51,802 bases of DNA from Chlamydiota bacterium (GTDB taxonomy: Bacteria; Auribacterota; Tritonobacteria; UBA1439): NCBI GenBank assembly GCA_012729785.1, contig JAAYCL010000040.1:1-51802 (forward strand), given 5' to 3'. Below the pieces are notes generated by a model. The model was given only the letters and a program-made list of their open reading frames with translations. It made no database searches and was not told the origin of the DNA. The translations under genes were made by a program, and so were the position numbers. Below, in pieces: positions 16,301 to 22,799 of the stretch. Every line of letters starts with the position of its first letter. Position 1 is the first letter of the stretch.

Positions 16301-18626
16301 AGTCGCTCCGGATGTCGTTGTCCACGCCCGGCACCACGCGGCCGATGCTCTGCCCCTCGGGGGCGTTCAGGAGGCCGTCCGTCGCCGCGCCCGCGGGGGG
16401 GAGGGTATGCGTCACCGAACCGTACAGGATGCAGTCGAAAACGGTCGCCTTCGTGGGCGAGACCAGGCGCACCCCGTCGGAGTTGCCGTCGCCCGCGTTC
16501 TGGAGTTCGAGGTCCGTCACCAGGTCGGGCGGGTACCCGTTGATGTCCGTGACGGACTCGCTCTCGGCGATGAGGTAGTAGCCGTTGCTCGGGATGACGG
16601 TGCCGTCCGGGATCGCCACGTTGTCGAAGAAGTCGGCGGTGTAGCCGCACTGGAGGATGAATCCGCTTACGTTGATCGCCGACCTCTGCGGGTTGTAGAG
16701 TTCGACGAACTCCTTCCCGTCATCGTCCCCCGTCGGGTTCCAGAGGATCTCGTTGATGACCACCTTCGGGTAGCTGGCGGGATTGAGCGGGTCGAAGCCG
16801 TTGTCCACCTCGAACCCGTCGAGCGCCCCGTCGCCGTCGGTGTCGGCGAGCAGCGGGTCGGTCCCGGTGTCCGTCGGGCTCACGTAGACGCCGGTGTCGG
16901 TCTCGTACGAATCGGGGATGCCGTCGTCGTCGTCGTCCGTGTCGGCGTTGTTCCCGATCCCGTCGCCGTCGGTGTCCCACTGTTCGTCGGGGTCGAGCGG
17001 GAACGCGTCGGGGCCGGGGAGGATCCCGCCGACACCGAGCGTGCCGTCGCTCACCCCGTCGTCGTCGCTGTCCTCAAGGGTCGGATCGGTCTCGCCGGCG
17101 TCGAGGACTCCGTTGCCGTTCGTGTCCTCCTCGCCGTCTTTCAGACCGTCGCCGTCGAAGTCGGGTATGATGGAGCTCGTGCGTTCCCCGGGGTCCCGCA
17201 CCGCGTTCCCCTCGGTTCCGGCCGGGTTGGTCGTGCGGTGGTAGTCGTCGCCGGCCGGATCGGGATTCGTCGCGGGGTTGAAGTTGGATTCGAGGACATT
17301 GGGGGTCCCGTCGCTCCCGCAATCCTCGACGCCGTCGGCGATGCCGTCGGCGTCGGTGTCGGCGGCCCGCGGGTTGGACTCGGTGAACCTCTCGCCCAGG
17401 TCCCAGTCCACGACCCCGTTCGCGTTCAGGTCGCCGTCGACGGCCCCGTTCCCGTTCTTGTCCTCGGTGGCGTCCCGCAGACCGTCGCCGTCGATGTCGT
17501 TGGGGGCGGCGACGTCGTCGGCGATGAAGGCGGTCTGGGCGATGGAGGAGCCGTTGAGCGATTGGATGGTGTAGTTGATCCCGTTGGCGCAGCTGATGAG
17601 GATCCCCTCCGTGTCGGTGGTGCCCGCGGTCTTCACGCTCTCGGACCACCCGCCGAGCCCTTCCGACGTCTGGAAGATGTTCAGCACCCCGGTGCCGTCG
17701 GCGGGCCGCAGATCCGGCCTGTCGGGAAGAAGGCGGGGGAAGTTCTCGATCCTGTTCAGCGCCTCCTGGCGCGGGTGGCCGAACGGGTTGGTGTTCCCTA
17801 CGGAGATGATCGCGTTCTCTGGCCGGATGCGGGTCAAAAAGCCGGTGCTGCTCGCCGTGTGGCTCCCGTGGTGCCCGGCCTGGACGACGTCGATCCCGCG
17901 CCGAAGGGTGTTCTGGATCGCCTCGCTCGCGGGCCCCTCGATGTCCGACTCGCCGCTCACGAGGCCGCCGGTGACGTCCCCCGAGAACAGGTAGTCGAAG
18001 CCGCCGTAACTGAGGAGCAGCATGATCGAGAGCTCGTTCTCGTCGGTCGCGCCCGGTATCAGCCCGTGGCCGAGCACGTACCCGCCCGCCGCGACGCAGG
18101 TGACCGTGACCCCCGCCCCGGCGTCGAGCGTGAAGATCTCTCCGGGGAGGAGCGTTTCGCGGACCGTGCCCTTCTCGGCGATGGCGGCGATATAGTCGCT
18201 GTACTGCACGGTCCCCGCGCTCCCGCCGCGGTCGTAGGCGGTCTCCGGAGGCAGGGTTGTATGGTTGATGACGCCGTCCGCCCCTCCCATCCCGCCGATA
18301 TGGTCGGCGTCGTAGTGCGTGGAGACGACGTAGTTGAACCTCGTGATCTCGCCGCCGCTGATCTTGCTGTTGATAAACGAGACGATATTGGTGGGGGTGC
18401 CCGCGGCCCCCATTCCCGTCTTCCCCGCATCGACGAGCATCGCGTTCCCGTTCGGGGCGACGACGAGCACGCTGTCGCCCTGCCCGACGTCCAGGACGTA
18501 GATCCTGAGTTGCGCGGAGCCGGGGACGGCGACAAGGAGCGCGCCGATCGTGACGAGCAGGCCGAGGAGGAACGGGCGAAACGGGAGAGACCGCGTGCTG
18601 CGCGCGCTGAAGGGAAAACGGCTCAT
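13314..18626 (-). CDS. Giant secreted MBL-fold hydrolase with TSP3-type repeat stalk, three lamin-tail domains and INYQP/GW tag
   Basis: 1770 residues from the ATG at 18626, chosen because the signal peptide (about 1-38, cleavage after GSA) follows directly and the promoter at 18677-18705 excludes starts above it. The MBL domain (about 40-342) begins with the ComEC-type strand YVLDVGQGDS, with HYDADH at 104-109, FSGDV and AGHHG. A long stalk follows: Asp-rich TSP3-type repeats of the DTDGDG kind at about 375-605, 990-1412 and 1609-1715, alternating with lamin-tail domains near 622-775, 799-982 and 1430-1599. The tag is at 1735-1770 (ILINYQP to NYGWITAP). Several repeat units are near-duplicates of one another. 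TSP3 repeats bind calcium and stiffen, so the enzyme may be held away from the cell by a calcium-dependent stalk (inference). Confidence 0.87.
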   Translation of the reverse strand: MSRFPFSARSTRSLPFRPFLLGLLVTIGALLVAVPGSAQLRIYVLDVGQGDSVLVVAPNGNAMLVDAGKTGMGAAGTPTNIVSFINSKISGGEITRFNYVVSTHYDADHIGGMGGADGVINHTTLPPETAYDRGGSAGTVQYSDYIAAIAEKGTVRETLLPGEIFTLDAGAGVTVTCVAAGGYVLGHGLIPGATDENELSIMLLLSYGGFDYLFSGDVTGGLVSGESDIEGPASEAIQNTLRRGIDVVQAGHHGSHTASSTGFLTRIRPENAIISVGNTNPFGHPRQEALNRIENFPRLLPDRPDLRPADGTGVLNIFQTSEGLGGWSESVKTAGTTDTEGILISCANGINYTIQSLNGSSIAQTAFIADDVAAPNDIDGDGLRDATEDKNGNGAVDGDLNANGVVDWDLGERFTESNPRAADTDADGIADGVEDCGSDGTPNVLESNFNPATNPDPAGDDYHRTTNPAGTEGNAVRDPGERTSSIIPDFDGDGLKDGEEDTNGNGVLDAGETDPTLEDSDDDGVSDGTLGVGGILPGPDAFPLDPDEQWDTDGDGIGNNADTDDDDDGIPDSYETDTGVYVSPTDTGTDPLLADTDGDGALDGFEVDNGFDPLNPASYPKVVINEILWNPTGDDDGKEFVELYNPQRSAINVSGFILQCGYTADFFDNVAIPDGTVIPSNGYYLIAESESVTDINGYPPDLVTDLELQNAGDGNSDGVRLVSPTKATVFDCILYGSVTHTLPPAGAATDGLLNAPEGQSIGRVVPGVDNDIRSDFRQVAAPNPTGSHSNPHYPGVNVKINEVCYEPAGDDSTQEWVELYNPDDRTVDISGFRIQAGGSSFTPNGDAFPDDTVMLMFPKSYLLLGRSGVAAADWNGLGVTAFQNGDQYTYYDGAWHYAPSPADGIRLILPANETGTPIAVDTILYDEPNDSNLPGDSAGQNLIPDFDDPDHLDEGFSLSRSTPGVDTNDTSGTAPYYDWVFLAAGAMTPTGRYADTDEDGIADIFEPSGDPDNDGLQNAQDTDSDGDTIPDPIEDANQNGDYEPDGVTFAGSAYYRPYHTPAETNAYAVDSDGDGLRDDFEVDGGLDPRDDGTTGESAPGLKDGPHGAAGDPDDDGLTNLQEYLGKDGLPPAPDLPSFATDSTDPLNPDTDDDEMPDGWEIANNLNPLDPADAPLDPDEDGLSNLSECMNGTALGDADSDDDEIQDGWEVACSLDPLNASGPNGAAGDPDGDGLTNLQEYLGRDGNPPGITDDSTKPLSADSDADGLTDGVETATGVYVSPTNTGTDPNDGDTDGDGLPDGWEVLNSLSPVSAAGDDGANADPDGDQLSNRWEYNSGINSTDPHDPDCDGDGMQDGWEFEYDLDPNDETGANGPDGDPEGDGLKNVVEYRYWTNPFSTDTDGDGFSDYDEIVRFDSVPTSAASPPYAQAGDLLINEFFAAPTGDTYSNADGYGAVGDSDADEFIEFANVRSYAVRLGGYRVTQETDPANWSSNYDKTFAANTVVPAGEAIVLFDDTATPTGMFGYAAKTKADNDLGLNNNYDTIMLWGNTGNTVVDTFTYGSTATGYSKVLNPELNTGHTFANHPTTGALRCSPGRTAAGAAFNDPDDDGQPNSVDNDDDGDGVPDVWELYFETDPMDGGSVPGDSDGDGLPDGDLDNSEEWMDEDDDDDRVDDADEIGYDGISGYDPYHPMDNPDGTDMDIHRSDTDGDGYSDFIEFRFNGNPVDPNVGPRGPILINYQPSSHTAAESFAWDKGQAFSAEINYGWITAP

Positions 18627-18676
18627 CGGTTCAGGCCCCTGGGGTGAAACGGGCATACACCACCACTCTCGCAAAT

Positions 18677-18705
18677 AAGATACGCTATGGACGGATATGC
18701 GGCAA
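18677..18705 (-). promoter_or_regulatory. Sigma70-like promoter of the giant MBL gene
   Basis: On the minus strand TTGCCG (18705-18700), a 17-base spacer and TATCTT (18682-18677). The leader to the ATG at 18626 would be about 44 bases. It lies just after the terminator-like hairpin of the preceding gene. Confidence 0.55.
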
Positions 18706-18715
18706 GGGGGGGGAG

Positions 18716-18760
18716 AAAAAAGATGGCCGGGGTTTTCCCGTCCCGTAGGCGGGAAAACCC
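18716..18760 (-). terminator. Terminator-like hairpin after the C25 peptidase gene
   Basis: An 11-bp perfect stem (18760-18750 with 18740-18730, 9-base loop) is followed, after eight bases, by six T residues on the minus strand (18721-18716). It is about 100 bases past the stop of the peptidase gene and separates it from the next promoter. The gap before the T-tract is longer than ideal. Confidence 0.6.
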
Positions 18761-18859
18761 GCAGATCCCCGCGTTTTGTCGAAAGGGGGACAATGGTCCC
18801 CTCACGCGAAACGGAAGGAGACCGCGGTATGCCCTTCCCGTGCGCAGGGCGGGGCGGGC

Positions 18860-21800
18860 TTACTCGCTCCAGCCGTACCCTTTCGTGTCGTGTTGGTCCG
18901 CGGTATCGGGGGCGAACCCGGCCGGCCGGGCCGACGAGGAGGGCTGGAAGTTGATCGAGACCCCGAGGCCCGCCGTGAAGCTCTTCGGGTCGGTGCCGCA
19001 CATCGCCTCGAGATAGTCGCCCACGCCGTCGCCGTCCGTATCCCGGTTCCACGGATCCGCCCCCCGCGCGATCTCCGCTCCATCGAGGAGTCCGTCGCCG
19101 TCGGAGTCGGCGATGCGCGGGTCGGTTTGGTGAACGGCGATCTCCTCGGCGTCCCCGAGCCCGTCGCCGTCGGTGTCGGCGAGCAGGGGGCTCGTTCCGT
19201 GCGTCAGGATCTCCGCATCGTTCCGCAACCCGTCCCCATCGTCGTCCGCCGCGGGATCGAGGGCGGTGTAGGGCGACGGGGCGGTTCCCTTCATCGCGTC
19301 CGCGTTGCGGACCGAGACGGGGTACGCGCCCGCCGCGACGCCCGCCGGGATCGTCGTCTCCACGCGACCGTCCTCCACGATCTCAGGGGCGATCGACAAC
19401 GCGCCGAAGCGGAGGGCGAGACCGTCCTTGAACCCCTGGCCGCGCAAGGTGACGGCGACGAGCCTGTCGTTCAGGCCGTAGGGGGGGGAGAGCTCCGTGA
19501 TGCGGACCGGGGAGAGGAAGCAGAGCACCCGGTCCATCGCCGTTCGGGCGTTGTCGGGGTCGGCGGCGGAGGCGCTGACGGCCTCGAACGGGAAGGCGGA
19601 GAAGACGACGCGGTGCGGCGCCGCGTCGCCCTCGGCGGGGAAGCGCACCGCGCAGCACGGATACTCGGTGCTGCCGTCGGTCAAAAAGGCGCCGCTCGCG
19701 CCGGGGCCGGGCGTGAGCGAGTCGGAGTAGTCGGTGGACGGGTAGGAGAGGGGGAGGGTCATCCCGTCGGAGATCGGGTCGCCCTCGATCCCGCCCGCCG
19801 CCGAGGTTCCGTCGTCGTTATAGGACGCGGAGACGTGGAGGTGGTCGGAGAGGAAGGCGGTCGACACCCCGTTGTAGATAATATCCTGCCCGCAGAGGAA
19901 CAGGGAGCCGCCGGCGTTCAGGTAGGAGGCGAGCGCGGCCTCATCGGCGATGGAGATGCCGGAGCCCGCCTCCTCCCAGTTGAACCCGCAGTTCCAGACG
20001 ACCGCCTCGTAGAAGGAGAGGTCGGAAAACCCGGGCGCCGCCCCCTCCGCGGCGACGTCCCAGATGTCGTAGCGGTAGCCCGCCGCGTCGAGCGCGGCCG
20101 TGAAATAGGGTTCGTACGGCTCGCCCTCGTCGTCGTCCACGAACAGGATCGGGCTGCGGGCGGGCGTGGTGAAGCGGTGCCAGGCCCCTCCGTTGTCGTC
20201 CGCGGCCTCGTTCCCGGCCAGATCGGCGGAGGCGATTGAGAAGCAGTAGTCGGTGAGCGGCGAGAGACCCATGAGCCGGACCGAGTGCGATGTCGAGAAC
20301 CCCGCAGACGACGCCGATGCGCCGGGCGGCGCGGCGGCGCCGTAACAAACCTCGCTCGTCGCGGGCTCGTCGGTGTCCCAGGAGACGACGCAGAACCTCG
20401 CGGAGGCGGCGCTCCGGATATTCGAGATGCGCGGGGCGGCGCCGTCGGCGACGGCGGCGGCGCGCGCCTCGGCGGGATTCCCCGTCCCGTCGTCGGCATC
20501 GCGGTAGACGACGGCGATCGTGTCGCCGTGGGCGGCCTGCAGGACGCCGTCGCCGGGGACCGGATCGCCGGGCGCGATCGCGATTGACCCGGTGAATCTC
20601 TTCGTGGAAAAGCCGGTCTCCGTCAGGGTGACGGGTTCGGGTTCCGTCTCCGCGCCGCTCGAAACCCAGACCGCGATGGTGTCGGGGGAGGACGGATCGG
20701 CGTCGAGGTCGGCGTCCGTCACCGTCGCCGTCGCCGTGCCCGGGAGCGGGTAGCGTGCCGCGTCGAGCTCCACCGTTCCCTTCGACGCGATCGACTGGAT
20801 CTCGACCGCGGGGTCTCCGAAGAGGTTGAGCTCGTAAAAGCACCAGCGCATGCAGGTGCCGCTGATCCGGTGCTCGTTGTCCTCCTTCGAGTCGGCGTTC
20901 ATCCGCCCCAGATCGGGGATCCCCTCCTTGAAGAGCGCGTCCCAGAACTCCCGGTTGTAGTACTGGGAGGGGCCGGCGGTGCTGGAGTACTGGCCCCACC
21001 CGTAGCGGGCGTTGAGCACCGCCGCGAAGGCGCCCTTCTCCATCGTGGTGAGGACCTCGCCGAAGCAGTCGGCCGTGTCGAAACCGCCCGGCATGCAGCC
21101 CTGGCTGTAGAGGAAGAACGGGTCGACGTTCGAGAGGGAGGGGAGGTCCGAGGTCGAGAGCTTCATGTCGTAGGTGTAGTTCGCGTGCCCGAGGTGGTTG
21201 AGGATGTGCACGCCGGAGTTCATGATCGCCACGAGGTCGTTTTTGGGCCAGGTGTAGTTCGGGCCGTCGTACAGGGTCGAGACGGCGAAGAAGTCGCTCG
21301 CGGCGAACCCGTCCGTGCAATAGTCGTGCGCGCAGGAGCCGAGCCGGATCTCTTCCATCGACTGCGTCGCGTACTCGCTTACCCCGCCGAAACCGAGATG
21401 CTCCCCGAGCATCCACGCGGAGTGCAGGGAGGGGGCGCTCGAGGTTTCATAGGCGACGGTCTTGCGGACGAAGTTGGCGATCTCCGCGGCGTTCTCCACG
21501 CACGCGCGGCCGATGTACGCCTCCGCGTACAGGTCGACCTCGCCGTCGCCGGGGCCGTCGTTGGATTCGCCGTAGACGCCGTTGGCGTTCTGGTCGAACG
21601 TGCCGTCGAGGTTCCCGTAGTACAGGTCCGCCGGGATGTCCGTGCCGTCGGCCCGGAGGCGCCTGATCGGGACGATCCCGCCGGCGCCGCCGAGGAGGAC
21701 GTAGTTCGTGCCCCAATTCTCGTGCGCCCAGGCGACGAAGTTGCGGATGCGGGTCTGGTTGTCCTCGCCCCCCGCCGGCCGGGTCCCGGGGAAGTTCGCG

Positions 21801-22603
21801 TAGATGTACTCGGTGGTGACGATCGCGGAACGGATACCGCGCGCGAGGCGGTGGTCGCGGAGCGCCTGGAAGTTCCACGGGCCTGGGAGGTCCGCGAAGG
21901 CGGCGCTGGTGATGATCAGGTGCGGGTACGACTCGGCGTCGGCGTGGAGCCCGATTTCCGCCGCTGCGGCGTCGTAGGTCGCGAGCGCCTCGGGGTTCTC
22001 GACCTTGCCGCGCAGCAGCTCCCCCGCGTCCTTGAAGGCGCCCGCCCTCGCGCGGGCGACCGTCGGCTCCGGGGCCGGGGCGAGGCGCACGCGCACGGTC
22101 AGGTTCGTCTGGTAGGAGAGCTCGCGCCGCGACGGGAGGTATGAGACCGGGTACAGGTTCAGCAGGAGCAGCCGGTACGGGGATTTGCGCTGCACGTCGG
22201 CGTCAGACCTGAGCGAAGGGGGGAACGGCGCGTCGGATTCGTAGATCGACCGGTCGGGCGTGAGCGGGGGCGGCGGTCCCGCGTAGCCGAGCGGCACCGG
22301 TCTCTCCGCGGGCCGCACGAGCCAGGCGCCCGCGAGCGTTTCGGGCGGGCCCGCCTCAACATCGACGGCGAGGATCTTTTTCCCGCGGGGGATGACTATC
22401 CGCACGGGCCTGTAGGGGAGGGCGGGTTCGCCGGCCGTCGCGGTGAGGGGGAGGTCCCCCATCGTCACGCGGGCATAGGCGCCGTCGGTGCGGATTCGGG
22501 GGGCGGGAAAGTCGAAACGCAGGGTGAGGGTGTCGTGATCCGCCGCGGAGAGAGCGGTCGCGGCAAGAAGCGACAGCAACGTGCATGACGCTGCGCGGCG
22601 CAT
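18860..22603 (-). CDS. Secreted gingipain-type (C25) cysteine peptidase with TIG domain, TSP3-type repeats and INFQP/YGW tag
   Basis: 1247 residues from the ATG at 22603 (GGGGGAAG just upstream; a signal peptide of about 20 residues follows). Residues about 22-225 look like a C25 propeptide (EPALPYRPV, IPRGKK). The peptidase domain (about 226-590) has the expected His (ILNHLGHANY, H473) and Cys (YSQGCMPGG, C503), so it should be active. After it come beta-sandwich domains including an FN3-like one, a Rossmann-type region resembling class I glutamine-amidotransferase-like folds (about 819-1030, VDDDEG start), an IPT/TIG domain (about 1034-1110), Asp-rich TSP3-type repeats (about 1118-1191) and the tag (1215-1247, VSINFQP to GYGWSE). 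PorU, the sortase of type IX secretion, is also a C25 protein, but this one carries the tag itself and so looks like cargo, or like both. Confidence 0.88.
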   Translation of the reverse strand: MRRAASCTLLSLLAATALSAADHDTLTLRFDFPAPRIRTDGAYARVTMGDLPLTATAGEPALPYRPVRIVIPRGKKILAVDVEAGPPETLAGAWLVRPAERPVPLGYAGPPPPLTPDRSIYESDAPFPPSLRSDADVQRKSPYRLLLLNLYPVSYLPSRRELSYQTNLTVRVRLAPAPEPTVARARAGAFKDAGELLRGKVENPEALATYDAAAAEIGLHADAESYPHLIITSAAFADLPGPWNFQALRDHRLARGIRSAIVTTEYIYANFPGTRPAGGEDNQTRIRNFVAWAHENWGTNYVLLGGAGGIVPIRRLRADGTDIPADLYYGNLDGTFDQNANGVYGESNDGPGDGEVDLYAEAYIGRACVENAAEIANFVRKTVAYETSSAPSLHSAWMLGEHLGFGGVSEYATQSMEEIRLGSCAHDYCTDGFAASDFFAVSTLYDGPNYTWPKNDLVAIMNSGVHILNHLGHANYTYDMKLSTSDLPSLSNVDPFFLYSQGCMPGGFDTADCFGEVLTTMEKGAFAAVLNARYGWGQYSSTAGPSQYYNREFWDALFKEGIPDLGRMNADSKEDNEHRISGTCMRWCFYELNLFGDPAVEIQSIASKGTVELDAARYPLPGTATATVTDADLDADPSSPDTIAVWVSSGAETEPEPVTLTETGFSTKRFTGSIAIAPGDPVPGDGVLQAAHGDTIAVVYRDADDGTGNPAEARAAAVADGAAPRISNIRSAASARFCVVSWDTDEPATSEVCYGAAAPPGASASSAGFSTSHSVRLMGLSPLTDYCFSIASADLAGNEAADDNGGAWHRFTTPARSPILFVDDDEGEPYEPYFTAALDAAGYRYDIWDVAAEGAAPGFSDLSFYEAVVWNCGFNWEEAGSGISIADEAALASYLNAGGSLFLCGQDIIYNGVSTAFLSDHLHVSASYNDDGTSAAGGIEGDPISDGMTLPLSYPSTDYSDSLTPGPGASGAFLTDGSTEYPCCAVRFPAEGDAAPHRVVFSAFPFEAVSASAADPDNARTAMDRVLCFLSPVRITELSPPYGLNDRLVAVTLRGQGFKDGLALRFGALSIAPEIVEDGRVETTIPAGVAAGAYPVSVRNADAMKGTAPSPYTALDPAADDDGDGLRNDAEILTHGTSPLLADTDGDGLGDAEEIAVHQTDPRIADSDGDGLLDGAEIARGADPWNRDTDGDGVGDYLEAMCGTDPKSFTAGLGVSINFQPSSSARPAGFAPDTADQHDTKGYGWSE

Positions 22604-22691
22604 ACGCTTCCCCCGTTGCCGCCGCGGCTCCCCTCCCGCGGATCCCGCGCGGAGGTCCGACGGTCTCCCGCCGTCGTTCTTGCGCACCTTG

Positions 22692-22720
22692 AACATAGCC
22701 GCAGATCGGGGCCCAGTCAA
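22692..22720 (-). promoter_or_regulatory. Sigma70-like promoter of the C25 peptidase gene
   Basis: On the minus strand TTGACT (22720-22715), a 17-base spacer and TATGTT (22697-22692). The leader would be about 80 bases. The ATG of a longer possible frame lies inside this -10 box, which supports starting at 22603. Confidence 0.65.
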
Positions 22721-22799
22721 GGCGCGGGGGAGAAAAAACCGGGGCAAGGGGATGCGCGGGAGGCCCTGCGCGCGGTCTGGGAGAGGGGTGAGACTGGGT

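Noticed and set aside
15309-18647. 1112-codon plus-strand frame
   Set aside because: Antisense shadow of the Asp-rich repeats of the giant MBL gene; those codons read as Val/Gly/Arg on the other strand.
18627-19052. Upstream extension of the giant MBL gene
   Set aside because: It would precede the signal peptide, cross a promoter and terminator and overlap the 3' end of the peptidase gene.
22733-22780. Terminator after the 22800-25004 gene
   Set aside because: A T6 run exists (22738-22733 on the minus strand), but the only stem (about 7 bp with a bulge) lies 15 bases before it; too weak to call.
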